DNA of 18,432 nucleotides, taken from the NCBI GenBank assembly GCA_964569055.1, contig CAZMSZ010000128.1, positions 1 through 18,432 of the forward strand, written 5' to 3'. Below, piece by piece: positions 7,941-15,327 of the stretch. The notes beneath the pieces are model-generated. The model was not told the DNA's origin and ran no database searches. It saw nothing but the letters and a program-made list of their open reading frames with translations. A program made the position numbers and the translations under genes. The stretch's first letter is position 1, and the number at the start of each line of letters is the position of its first letter. Source of the stretch: JAWLGW01 sp964569055 (GTDB taxonomy: Bacteria; Planctomycetota; J058).

Positions 7941-8809
7941 GCGTGATCGGGGAGGCTGGGCGCGAGGCGCCGGAAGACCCACGCGCCCACCGCCAGCGAG
8001 AGCGCGGCCCAGCCCGCCGCCGCGGCCAGGTCGCCCCAGGCGAACGGGTAGGGGGCGAGGAACGCGGCCCGCGCCAGCTGCAAGAAGGGCGTCAGCGGGT
8101 TCCAGTCGATGATGAAGCGCCAGCGCTCGCCGATCGCGCCGGGCAGGTAGATCACCGGGACCGCGAAGAACTCGATCAACAGCAGCGTGTTGAGCACCTG
8201 CAGCAGGTCGCGGAACACCACCGCGATCGCCGCGCACAGGAGGCTCAGCCCGAGGGTGAACGCGCCCAGCAGCACGAGCAACGCGGGGAGCAGGAGCACC
8301 CGGACGCCGGGCCAGCGCCCGAGGGCCACGAGCAGGAGCAGGACCAGCAGCGAGGCCGCGCTCAGCGCCACCAGGCCGGCCAGCACCTTGACCAGCGGCA
8401 GGATCCCCAGCGGAATCGGCGAGTGCTGCACCAGGTCGGGGCGCGAGATCAGGCTGGCCGCGCCCCCCTGCACCCCCTCCACGAAGGCGTTCCAGGTGAG
8501 CAGCCCGAGCACGAGGTAGATCGAGAAGCCGTACTGTCCGCCCAGCAGCGGGCCGGCGCCGCTCCCGAAGCCGAGCGAGGTGAAGATCGGCAGGTAGACG
8601 GCGAGGAACAACAGCGGCGTGAACAGCATCCACAGCAGCCCGAGCACGGCGCGCCGGTGCTGCTCCACGAACGAGTACGCGAGGAGCGTGGCGATCGAGT
8701 AGAGGTAGCCGGCCGCGCGGCGCGCGCGCTCGCGCCCCAGGAGCGGCGCGCCGATCGCCGCCGCGAGCGCGAGCGCGCGCAGGGCCGGGCTGGGGGCGGC
8801 GCCGCTCAC
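7937..8809 (-). CDS. wzm: ABC-2 type polysaccharide exporter permease (Wzm-like)
   Basis: 290 aa membrane protein, the channel half of an ABC exporter for O antigen, teichoic acid-like or similar glycans. Start GTG (8809-8807) overlaps the ATPase stop TGA (8808-8806) as GTGA, so the two subunits are translationally coupled. After a short cytoplasmic N-terminus and LLAYSFVEQHRRAVLGLLWM, the usual ABC2_membrane opening, about six hydrophobic helices can be placed: 58-79, 96-110, 140-168, 172-196, 208-228 and 255-280. FFAVPVIYLPGAIGERW followed by NPLTPFLQLAR near the C-terminus is the conserved Wzm/TagG-type loop. Length is normal for the family. Its partner is the ATPase encoded immediately upstream. 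Confidence 0.93.
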   Translation of the reverse strand: MSGAAPSPALRALALAAAIGAPLLGRERARRAAGYLYSIATLLAYSFVEQHRRAVLGLLWMLFTPLLFLAVYLPIFTSLGFGSGAGPLLGGQYGFSIYLVLGLLTWNAFVEGVQGGAASLISRPDLVQHSPIPLGILPLVKVLAGLVALSAASLLVLLLLVALGRWPGVRVLLLPALLVLLGAFTLGLSLLCAAIAVVFRDLLQVLNTLLLIEFFAVPVIYLPGAIGERWRFIIDWNPLTPFLQLARAAFLAPYPFAWGDLAAAAGWAALSLAVGAWVFRRLAPSLPDHA

Positions 8810-10065
8810 GAGGCACCGCGCGCGGGGACGGCGAACAGCTCGGGCGGGAGCGGGAGCAGGCTGGAGTAGCCCGAGCCCTCGCGGCCGATCCGCCCGAGCG
8901 GGCGCGCGGCGCCGTCGACGAGGAGCGACACCTCGAGCTCGCGCTCGAGCTGCTGCAGGCCGAGGAAGCGCAGCGCCGCGGGCGCCGCGGCCGGCGGGGC
9001 CGGGATCGCCAGCGCCAGGTGGACGACCTCGCCCGGCTCGAGGCGCAGGACGCGGAAGGGCGCGTGGTGGGGCGGGACCTCGCGGGTCGGCCCCCAGCCG
9101 GCGCGCGCCGCGCGCTCGGAGAGCCCGACCAGCGCCGCGCGGTCGCGCGCCTGACGCTCGAGCAGGTCTCCCACGAGGTGCGTCGCGGCCAGCGGCTCGC
9201 CGCTCGCGTCGACCCACTCCGCCGCCTGCACCAGGTACTCCAGCGGCGGGCCGGGCTCGGCCGGCGCGAGGCGCAACAGCGCGTGAGCCGGGCGGTAGCC
9301 GGCTTCGCCCACGCCGATCGAGGCGAGGTACTCGGGGATCAGCTCGCGGGGCGGCCCCTCTCCGCGCAGCCGCCCGTGGTCGATCCACAGCAGGTGCTCG
9401 CACAGGTCGCCCAGGAAGCCGAGGTCGTGGCTGACCACGATCGTGGTGCACCCCGAGCGGCACAGCTCGCGAATGAACCGCTTGCACTTGTCGGCGAACG
9501 CGGCGTCGCCGGTGGCGAGCGCCTCGTCGAGGATCAGCACCTCGGGCTCGACGATCGTGAGCACGGCGAAGGCGAGGCGGGCCTTCATGCCCGTGCTGTA
9601 GGTGTGCAGCGGCTGATCGACGTAGTCGCCGAGCTCGGCGAAGGCCAGGATCCGCTCGAGCTGCTCCTCCACCCGCCAGGGGTCGAGGCCCATGAACAGC
9701 GCGTTCAGCCGCGCGTTCTGCCGGCCGGTCAGGTTGGGGTTGAGGCCGGTCCCCAGCTCGAGGATCGCCGAGACGCTCCCCTCGACCTCGACCCGCCCGG
9801 TCGTCGGGCGCAGCCGGCCGGCGAGCAGCTTGAGCGTGGTGCTCTTGCCCGCCCCGTTGGGGCCGAGCAGCCCGTACACCGCGCCGCGGGGCACGCTGAA
9901 CGTCAGCTCGCGGACCGCCCACACGTCGCTGGGGGCGGCCGGAGCGCGGCTCGGCGCGAGCAGCTCGCGCAGGAGGCCGAGGCTGCGCTGCTGCAGACGG
10001 TAGCGCTTGCCGAGGCCCTCCACGCGGATCGCAGCGGGGGCGACGTCGCTCACGGTCACGACCAC
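8806..10065 (-). CDS. wzt: ABC polysaccharide exporter ATPase (Wzt-like) with C-terminal extension
   Basis: 419 aa from GTG 10065. In-frame GTG codons at 10059 and 10053 are alternative starts; the last has GGGTGG about 9 bp upstream, so the N-terminus is uncertain by up to four residues. The nucleotide-binding domain (about 12-250) has Walker A GPNGAGKST (68-76), the signature YSTGMKARLAF (156-166), Walker B LILDEALATGD (177-187) and the H-loop VVSHD (210-214), in the arrangement of the Wzt/TagH/KpsT exporter family. About 170 residues follow. Wzt proteins that recognise a capped glycan carry a C-terminal carbohydrate-binding domain here; this extension looks beta-rich towards its end (LEVSLLVDGAARPLG) but I cannot match it to that domain. 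It is the first gene of the six-gene operon, with a good promoter about 100 bp upstream. Confidence 0.93.
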   Translation of the reverse strand: MVVTVSDVAPAAIRVEGLGKRYRLQQRSLGLLRELLAPSRAPAAPSDVWAVRELTFSVPRGAVYGLLGPNGAGKSTTLKLLAGRLRPTTGRVEVEGSVSAILELGTGLNPNLTGRQNARLNALFMGLDPWRVEEQLERILAFAELGDYVDQPLHTYSTGMKARLAFAVLTIVEPEVLILDEALATGDAAFADKCKRFIRELCRSGCTTIVVSHDLGFLGDLCEHLLWIDHGRLRGEGPPRELIPEYLASIGVGEAGYRPAHALLRLAPAEPGPPLEYLVQAAEWVDASGEPLAATHLVGDLLERQARDRAALVGLSERAARAGWGPTREVPPHHAPFRVLRLEPGEVVHLALAIPAPPAAAPAALRFLGLQQLERELEVSLLVDGAARPLGRIGREGSGYSSLLPLPPELFAVPARGAS

Positions 10066-10081
10066 CCGCTCACGGACTGCT

Positions 10082-10094
10082 CAGAGGACCTCTG
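10082..10094. promoter_or_regulatory. Perfect palindrome in the operon leader, possible operator
   Basis: CAGAGG-A-CCTCTG is a perfect 6-1-6 inverted repeat in the 5' leader of the exporter operon, about 60 bp downstream of the predicted start site. It is flanked by copies of TGCTC. It could be a regulator-binding site or a small RNA hairpin; no regulator gene is visible nearby to pair it with. Confidence 0.35.
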
Positions 10095-10137
10095 CTCGGC
10101 TGTGCTCGACTCGGTCCCAGGGGGGCGGCCCGGCGCG

Positions 10138-10166
10138 TGCCGTCCGCGCGAGCGAGGCGGTACGAT
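10138..10166 (+). promoter_or_regulatory. Candidate promoter for the rightward glycosyltransferase genes
   Basis: TACGAT (10161-10166) is a reasonable -10 box. At 17-bp spacing the -35 position (10138-10143, TGCCGT) is poor. The box lies about 40 bp before the ATG at 10208. The same bases, read on the other strand, are the -10 of the stronger leftward promoter. Confidence 0.25.
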
Positions 10167-10189
10167 AGCAGCCTCCAGGGTCGAGTCAA
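10162..10189 (-). promoter_or_regulatory. Sigma-70-like promoter of the exporter/glycosyltransferase operon
   Basis: On the minus strand TTGACT (10189-10184, five of six consensus bases) is followed after 16 bp by TATCGT (10167-10162, four of six). It stands out in DNA this GC-rich and lies in the divergent gap upstream of the first operon gene. Transcription would start near 10155, giving a leader of about 90 nt that includes the palindrome at 10082-10094. Confidence 0.55.
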
Positions 10190-10207
10190 CAACGGGACCT
10201 GCGCGCG

Positions 10208-11308
10208 ATGCCGCCCGCCCGCCTGCTGTTCCTGACCTCCGGCCGGCGGCTCCCTTCGAGCCGGTTCCGGATCCACCCCTTCGTGCCGCGGCTGCGCGCC
10301 GAGGGGCACGTGTGCGCGGTGCTCCCCTGCCTGCCCCACGCCGACGCCAGCCTCGAGCGGCTGCTCGGGCGGCGCCTCGCGCGCGGGCTGGGGCTGGAGG
10401 CGCTGTTGACCGGGGTCAAGCTCGCGAGCCGGCTGGGCGCCCTCGCGGCGGCCCCGCTGGCCGACCTGGTCGTGGTCGAGCGCGAGCTCCTGCCGAGCTT
10501 CAGCCCGGGGCTGGAGCTGCTCGCGACCCGCCTCGCCCGCGCGGTGCACGTCGACCTCGACGACGCGATCCACCTCTACTACGAGCGGACGCACCCCGCG
10601 CTGGCGCCGCTGGTCGACCGGCTGCAGCCCGAGGGCGCGGCGGCCAACCCGATCGCCCGCGCGCTGGCGGCGGCCGCGGGCGTGAGCGCGGGGAACGCGG
10701 GGCTGGCGGCGTTCGCCCGCGAGCACAACCCGCGCACGCGGGTGGTCGAGACGGCGATCGACGTGGCCCGCTTCCGGCCGGGCGGGCGGCCCGACGTGCC
10801 GCTGGTGTGGACCGGCTCGCGCGGGACGCTCCCCTACCTCGAGGCGCTCGGCCCCGCGCTGCGGCGGGTCCCGGGCGCGCGGCTCCTGGTGATCTGCGAC
10901 GCGCCGCCGCCGGAGCTGGGGGTGCCGGTGCGCCACGTGCGCTGGTCGCCGCGGGTGGAGGCGGCCGCGGTGCGGCGCGGGGCGGTCGGCGTGATGCCGC
11001 TCCCCGACACGCCCTGGACCCGCGGCAAGTGCGGGCTGAAGCTGCTGCAGTACATGGCGAGCGGGGTGGCCTGCGTGGCCTCGCCGGTGGGGGTCAACCC
11101 CGAGCTGCTCGAGGGCGGGGCCTGCGGCCTGCTGGCCGCGGACACCGAGGCGTGGGTGGAGGCGCTCACGCGCCTGCTCGGCGACCCGGCCCTGCGCCTG
11201 CGCCTCGCGGTGCGGGCCCGCGCCCGGGTCGAGGCGCGCTACTCGCTCGAGGCGGTCTACCCGCGGCTGCGCGCGGCGCTCGCCGCCAGCCGGGGGGCCG
11301 CGGAGTAG
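10208..11308 (+). CDS. GT4-family glycosyltransferase
   Basis: 366 aa, GT-B fold. The N-terminal domain starts with RLLFLTSGRRLPSSRFRIHP (5-24) and contains the acidic HVDLDDAIH (114-122). The C-terminal, nucleotide-sugar-binding domain shows VWTGSRGTLPYL (200-211), a GVMPLPDTPWTRGKCGLKLL stretch (261-280) and QYMASGVACVASPVGVN (281-297), in the position where GT4 enzymes keep their acidic donor site; a Lys-rich GKCGLKLLQYM replaces the usual E-x7-E. No membrane helix or signal peptide. It is transcribed divergently from the ABC exporter operon and followed 11 bp later by a GT2 gene, so the pair probably forms an operon serving the same glycan. The ribosome-binding site is weak. Donor and acceptor are not deducible. 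Confidence 0.85.
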   Translation: MPPARLLFLTSGRRLPSSRFRIHPFVPRLRAEGHVCAVLPCLPHADASLERLLGRRLARGLGLEALLTGVKLASRLGALAAAPLADLVVVERELLPSFSPGLELLATRLARAVHVDLDDAIHLYYERTHPALAPLVDRLQPEGAAANPIARALAAAAGVSAGNAGLAAFAREHNPRTRVVETAIDVARFRPGGRPDVPLVWTGSRGTLPYLEALGPALRRVPGARLLVICDAPPPELGVPVRHVRWSPRVEAAAVRRGAVGVMPLPDTPWTRGKCGLKLLQYMASGVACVASPVGVNPELLEGGACGLLAADTEAWVEALTRLLGDPALRLRLAVRARARVEARYSLEAVYPRLRAALAASRGAAE

Positions 11309-11319
11309 GATCCGCGCCC

Positions 11320-12321
11320 GTGGAGCCCGAGGTCACGATCCTCACGCCGGTGTTCGACGCCGAGGAGACCCTCGACGCGGCGCTGACGGCGACCCTCGCC
11401 CAACAGACCGCGCGCGCGCTCGAGGTGCTGGTCGTCGACGACGGCTCGCGCGACGGCTCGCGCCGCCTCGCCGAGGGCTGGGCGGCGCGCGACCCGCGGG
11501 TCCGCGTGATCGGCCGACCCAACGGGGGCGAGGCGGCCGCGCTCAACACCGGCTGGGAGCAGGCGCGCGGGCGCTACGTCGCGATCCTGGAGGCCGACGT
11601 CGAGCCCGCGCCCGACTGGCTCGAGCGCTGCCTGGCCGCGCTCGAGGGGGACCCGGGCGCGTGGGCGGTCGGCGGCTACCTCGAGACCCCGCGCGAGGAC
11701 CCGTGGATCGCGCGCCTGGCGGGCTACGAGGTCGAGCGGCGGTTCGCGAGCAAGCCGCGCGAGTGCGCGCACCTCACCAGCGCCAACGTGCTCTACCGGG
11801 CCGCGGCCTTCGCCGCGGCGGGGCCGTTCGACGAGCGGCTCGTCAACGCCAGCCTCGACTCGGTGTTCAACGCGCGCCTGCGCGCGAGCGGCGCCCGCCT
11901 GCTCTACGAGCCGCGGGCCCGCGTGCGCCACCACTACAAGACCTCGCTGGCGGGCTACCTGCGCCGGCAGTACGCCTACGCGCGCTACCGCCGCCACAAC
12001 CCCTCCCTGGAGCTCTACCCGGCCGACCGCTGGCTCGCGCTCGAGGTCGGGCTGACCGCGCTCGGGGCGGCCGGCCTGGCCGCCGCGCCGCTGGCGGCCC
12101 TGAGCCCGCTGCCCGGGGCGGGCCTGGCCTGCGCGGCGGGGGGCGGCGGGCTGCTCGGCGCGGCGCTGGCCCTGCAGCTCCCGCGCGCCGCCGAGGTGCT
12201 GGTCCGCCGCCGCGACCCGGCGGTCGCGCTCGCCACGCCCCCCGTGCTGCTGGCGCGCAACCTGGTGGGCGCCGCCGGCTACGCCGCCGGGCTGGCCGCG
12301 GAGCTGACCGGCCGCCCGTGA
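11320..12321 (+). CDS. GT2 glycosyltransferase with C-terminal membrane segment
   Basis: 333 aa from GTG 11320, preceded by GGAG-T-AGGA at good Shine-Dalgarno spacing, which decides this start over the long in-frame run upstream. The GT-A domain (3-230) has VTILTPVFDAEETLDAAL, VLVVDDGSRDGS (37-48), NGGEAAALNTGWEQARG (68-84), the metal-binding AILEADVEP (88-96), HLTSANVLYRA (151-161) and NASLDSVFNARL (176-187), the likely catalytic-base region. RRQYAYARYRRHN (215-227) is the end-of-domain motif common to membrane-associated GT2 enzymes. Residues about 240-290 form two hydrophobic segments, with a possible third near 303-328, which would tether the active site to the cytoplasmic side of the inner membrane. 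It follows the GT4 gene by 11 bp and is probably co-transcribed with it. Confidence 0.88.
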   Translation: MEPEVTILTPVFDAEETLDAALTATLAQQTARALEVLVVDDGSRDGSRRLAEGWAARDPRVRVIGRPNGGEAAALNTGWEQARGRYVAILEADVEPAPDWLERCLAALEGDPGAWAVGGYLETPREDPWIARLAGYEVERRFASKPRECAHLTSANVLYRAAAFAAAGPFDERLVNASLDSVFNARLRASGARLLYEPRARVRHHYKTSLAGYLRRQYAYARYRRHNPSLELYPADRWLALEVGLTALGAAGLAAAPLAALSPLPGAGLACAAGGGGLLGAALALQLPRAAEVLVRRRDPAVALATPPVLLARNLVGAAGYAAGLAAELTGRP

Positions 12322-12345
12322 GCCGCCCCCCCCGGGGCCCCGAGG

Positions 12346-12375
12346 TTGGACGGACGGCCGATCCCGCGCTATATC
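12346..12375 (+). promoter_or_regulatory. Candidate promoter of the FHA-domain gene
   Basis: TTGGAC (12346-12351) and TATATC (12370-12375) are separated by 18 bp, in front of the ATG at 12396. The A/T-rich -10 is conspicuous in this GC-rich background. AGGTAGGGG, about 9 bp before the ATG, provides the ribosome-binding site. Confidence 0.4.
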
Positions 12376-12395
12376 CCAGGTAGGGGCGTGCCTTC

Positions 12396-13115
12396 ATGGA
12401 TCGTCGGCTCTCGGACTCGAGCATCAACGTCGCGGACTACGCGCGCCTGTTCGACGAGACGCTCCACTCCTCCGCCGAGATCTGCCTCTACGACCACCCG
12501 GCCCTGCAGGAGCTCAAGGCGCAGCAGCGCCCGCGCTACCGCGTGTTCATGACGCGCCTCGAGCCGCGCTTCCGGCTGTACGCCGACGAGGAGCTCAAGG
12601 AGCCGCTGGCGCAGTCGCGCGAGGTGGCCGAGCACATGATCGCGCAGGGGGAGCCGCCGCTCCTCAGCGAGGCGTTCTTGTTCGACGCCACCTCGGTCGG
12701 CCAGATCATGTGCCTGGGGGTCGGCCGGTTCCCCCACAACCAGCTCCGCCCCTACGTGGGCGAGGACATGCTCCGCTACTACGAGGACCCCGACGCGCTC
12801 GACCCCGCCTGCATCTGCGGGCAGATCTCGCGCGACCACGGCCTGGTGTTCATGGACGCCGAGGGCCACGTGAAGTTCCGCGACTTCGGCACCAAGAAGT
12901 CGGGCGCGCGCATCGGCTCCAAGAACGGCACCTGGATCAACGGCGAGTACCGCGTGCAGAACGCGGTGTTCGACTGGCGCCCGGGCGACTACCTGGGGAT
13001 CGGCGGGCGGGTGTGGGTCCGGCGCGACGGGGAGCTGGTCAAGGAGCACGTGTTCAAGCTGCGCTACGAGCGCGCCGACGAGGACGAGGACCTGATCGGG
13101 CCCGCGCGCGGGTAG
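12396..13115 (+). CDS. FHA-domain protein
   Basis: 239 aa. Start ATG 12396 has a strong AGGTAGGGG Shine-Dalgarno sequence. The first 100 residues are a soluble, mostly helical region with no motif I recognise. Residues about 103-222 form a forkhead-associated domain, which binds phosphothreonine peptides: IMCLGVGRFPHNQ (GR at 110-111), ISRDHG (S145, R146, H148), SKNGTWING (175-183) and a closing GDYLGIGGRVWVRRDGE. The canonical G-R, S-x-x-H and N-G-T-x-x-N-G residues are all present. The gap between GR and S-R-x-H is about 34 residues, roughly twice the usual, because of an acidic insertion (about 120-140, YVGEDMLRYYEDPDALDP). It ends in an acidic tail (ERADEDEDL). No kinase gene is adjacent. 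It is transcribed alone and converges on the hybrid kinase gene with a 13-bp gap. Confidence 0.82.
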   Translation: MDRRLSDSSINVADYARLFDETLHSSAEICLYDHPALQELKAQQRPRYRVFMTRLEPRFRLYADEELKEPLAQSREVAEHMIAQGEPPLLSEAFLFDATSVGQIMCLGVGRFPHNQLRPYVGEDMLRYYEDPDALDPACICGQISRDHGLVFMDAEGHVKFRDFGTKKSGARIGSKNGTWINGEYRVQNAVFDWRPGDYLGIGGRVWVRRDGELVKEHVFKLRYERADEDEDLIGPARG

Positions 13116-13128
13116 CGGCGCCGCCGCG

Positions 13129-15201
13129 CTAAACGGTCGACGCGGAGGCCAGCGGCGGGGGCGCGAGGGCGAGCTCGAGCGCGTCGCGCATGCGCGCGAG
13201 ATCGAACGGCTTGGGCACGACCGCGGCGAACACGGGGTCGGCGGCCTCGGGCGCCGCGTGGCCGGTGATCAGGACCACGGGCAGGCCCGGGCGCGCCTCG
13301 CGGGCTCGGGCGGCGACCGCGCGTCCGCTCAGGCCGGGCATGGTCAGGTCGGTGACGATCAGGTCGACCTCGCGCGGCCCCGCCCGCAGGCGCTCGAGCG
13401 CCGCGTCGCCGTCGAGGAACGCGTCGACCTCGCAGCCGAGCTGCTCGAGCGCGCGCTGGGCGGCGAGGAGCACCCCGGGGTCGTCGTCGATCAGGAGCAC
13501 CCGCCGGCGCGGCCTCTCGCGCTCCACGCGGACGGTAGGCGCGACCGCGGGCGCGGGGCGCTGGTCGGTCGCCGGGAGCCAGGCGGTGAACGTCGACCCC
13601 GCGCCTGGGGCGCTGGTCACCTCGAGGGCGCCCCCGCACCCCTGCACGATCCCGTGCACGACCGGGATCCCGAGCCCGCTCCCCTCGGCCCGCGAGCGCG
13701 TGGTGAAGAACGGCTCGGTCACCCGCGCCAGGACCTCGGGCGCCATGCCGACGCCGGTGTCCGCGACGCTGAGGCCGACGTAGCGGCCGGGCTCGAGGCC
13801 GAGGGCCCGGGCGGCCGCCTCGTCGAACGCGCGCACCAGCACGCGCACGGTCAGGGTGCCCGCGCCCCGCTCGCGCATGGCGAGCAGCGCGTTGGTGCCG
13901 AGGTTCTGCACGATCCGGTCGATCTGCACCGGGTCGGCGAGGACCGCCGGCTCGTCGGGGCCGGCGCGCGTGTCGACCACGAGGTCGACCCCGGCGGGCG
14001 TCCGGGGACGGAGCAGGACGCGCGTCGCCGCGGCGACCAGGGTCGAGAGCTGGACGGGCCGTCGATCGGCCGCGCCGGGGCGGCTGAACGTGACGAGCTG
14101 CGCGACGAGGTCGGCGCCTCGCCGGCCCGCGTCCTGAATGTCGTCGAGGACCGCGCGCAGCGCGCGCGGGTCGTCGGTGTGCGCCCGCGCGAGCTCGGTG
14201 TTGGCCGACACCACGGTGAGCAGGTTGTTGAAGTCGTGGGCGATCCCGCCGGCGAAGGCGCCGAGGGCCTCCATCTTCTGCTTCTGCACCAGCTCCAGCT
14301 CGAGGGCGCGCCGCTCGGCGAGGGAGGCCCGGAGGGCCTCGGTGGTGGTCAGCACCAACAGCGTGCTCACGGCCGCGACCGCGGCGTAGGTCTCGAACAG
14401 CCAGTAGCTCTGGTCGAGCCGCAGGCCCACGAACGGCCCGCCGCCGGCCGAGGCCGCGCCGAGCGAGAAGCCGAGCGCCACCACGAGCGAGGCGGTCGCC
14501 GCGCGCGGACCGAGGCGGAGCGCCGCCCAGATCAGCAGCGGGAAGGCGGCGAACCCGAGCGGCGCGGTGACGGCCGCCCCCGCCGAGAGCTCGCTCGCGA
14601 ACACCAGGCCGCACACCGCGAGCAGCGCCACGGCCTGGCCCGCGCGCTCGATCGGCCCCGCGGTCGGCGAGGGCGTCGGCTCGGTCCAGGCGAGCACCAG
14701 CGGGGTCATGACCACCACGCCCACCGCATTTCCGGTCCACCACAACGCCAGCGCGGCGGCGCCGCTCACGCTCCCCAGCCCGGGTCCGATCAGCAGGCCC
14801 GCGACTCCGCACACCGCGGAGAGGGCCGGCCCCGCCACGCCCGCGAGCAGCAGGACGCCCACGTCGCGCGGGCGGTCGAGCGCGGGGCGGTAACCGCCGC
14901 GCCGGAGCAGCGCCTCGGCGACGAGGGCCTCGAGCAGGTGACCCACGCTGACGAAGGGCTGCACGCCCCACGGCGTGCCGTTCACGAGGTTCGCCAGCAT
15001 CGCGCCGGTGACCGCCGCCACCAGGCCGCGCCTCCCCCAGCGGAAGCCGCAGGCGACCGCGAGCCCCGAGGCCGGCCACACGGGCGACACCGTCCCCATC
15101 ACGGTGGCGAAGCGCAACCCGATCAGGACCGCCACGAAGCTGGCCATGAAGCACCCCAAGGCGATCACGAGGCGCGCCGGCGCGCGGTCGGGTGCGTCCA
15201 T
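13129..15201 (-). CDS. MASE1-domain hybrid sensor histidine kinase with receiver
   Basis: 690 aa inner-membrane sensor. Residues 1-290 are a MASE1-type bundle of about eight helices, with the hallmark VSPVWPASGLAVACGFRWG (38-56) and MLANLVNGTPWG. A coil (290-312) leads into HisKA with FAGGIAHDFNNLL (316-328; phospho-accepting H322). The ATPase domain shows N433 and N437 in NLGTNALL, DTGVGM (481-486, G1 box), the F box PFFTTRS and GSGLGI (507-512, G2 box). The C-terminal receiver (567-680) has D572-D574, phospho-acceptor D618 in VTDLTMPG, T646 and K664 in VPKPF, so phosphotransfer within the protein is likely. MASE1 ligands are generally unknown. The gene lies 126 bp downstream of the anti-sigma gene on the same strand and may be read with it or from its own promoter; no Shine-Dalgarno sequence precedes the ATG. 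No separate response-regulator gene is nearby. Confidence 0.92.
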   Translation of the reverse strand: MDAPDRAPARLVIALGCFMASFVAVLIGLRFATVMGTVSPVWPASGLAVACGFRWGRRGLVAAVTGAMLANLVNGTPWGVQPFVSVGHLLEALVAEALLRRGGYRPALDRPRDVGVLLLAGVAGPALSAVCGVAGLLIGPGLGSVSGAAALALWWTGNAVGVVVMTPLVLAWTEPTPSPTAGPIERAGQAVALLAVCGLVFASELSAGAAVTAPLGFAAFPLLIWAALRLGPRAATASLVVALGFSLGAASAGGGPFVGLRLDQSYWLFETYAAVAAVSTLLVLTTTEALRASLAERRALELELVQKQKMEALGAFAGGIAHDFNNLLTVVSANTELARAHTDDPRALRAVLDDIQDAGRRGADLVAQLVTFSRPGAADRRPVQLSTLVAAATRVLLRPRTPAGVDLVVDTRAGPDEPAVLADPVQIDRIVQNLGTNALLAMRERGAGTLTVRVLVRAFDEAAARALGLEPGRYVGLSVADTGVGMAPEVLARVTEPFFTTRSRAEGSGLGIPVVHGIVQGCGGALEVTSAPGAGSTFTAWLPATDQRPAPAVAPTVRVERERPRRRVLLIDDDPGVLLAAQRALEQLGCEVDAFLDGDAALERLRAGPREVDLIVTDLTMPGLSGRAVAARAREARPGLPVVLITGHAAPEAADPVFAAVVPKPFDLARMRDALELALAPPPLASASTV

Positions 15202-15208
15202 GCGGGGG

Positions 15209-15214
15209 ATCGTA
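15209..15214 (-). promoter_or_regulatory. Possible -10 box giving a leaderless kinase transcript
   Basis: On the minus strand TACGAT ends 7 bp before the ATG of the hybrid kinase gene (15201), and no ribosome-binding sequence lies between. That spacing would start the mRNA at or next to the A of the ATG. No good -35 box is seen at 16-18 bp, so this is tentative. Confidence 0.25.
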
Positions 15215-15277
15215 GTTCAAGGCGGCCCCCGGATTCAGCTCCGCGGGGGAACGCGTGGCGGGACGGCGCGGGGGTTC

Positions 15278-15300
15278 GAGTCCGAGCCCGAGTCGGACTC
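15278..15300. repeat. Perfect 8-bp hairpin between anti-sigma and kinase genes
   Basis: GAGTCCGA (15278-15285) and TCGGACTC (15293-15300) pair perfectly around a 7-nt loop. It lies 27 bp past the anti-sigma stop codon in the direction of transcription. No T-run follows, so it is either an imperfect terminator or an RNA structure separating the two units. The rest of the 126-bp spacer holds no gene. Confidence 0.5.
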
Positions 15301-15327
15301 TTCGGCGCCCACCCAACGCCGGTCTCC

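Noticed and set aside
7941..8816. In-frame upstream extension of the GT2-GT4 fusion across the permease gene
   Set aside because: The extension is a shadow of the permease in another frame; the GTG at 7940 overlapping the permease stop fits the junction style of the operon.
9019..11319. N-terminal part of a 1100-codon plus-strand frame that ends in the GT2 gene
   Set aside because: Only the part from GTG 11320 encodes a GT2 protein. The upstream part lies antisense to the ATPase gene and out of frame with the GT4 gene.
12322..12345. C/G-run palindromes (CCCCGGGGCCCC) after the GT2 gene as a terminator
   Set aside because: There is no stem with a workable loop and no T-run; such runs are common in this sequence.
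15273..15283. GGTTCGAGTCC, resembling a tRNA T-arm loop
   Set aside because: The flanking bases do not form the 5-bp T stem and no acceptor, D or anticodon arms can be folded upstream. It is probably chance next to the hairpin.
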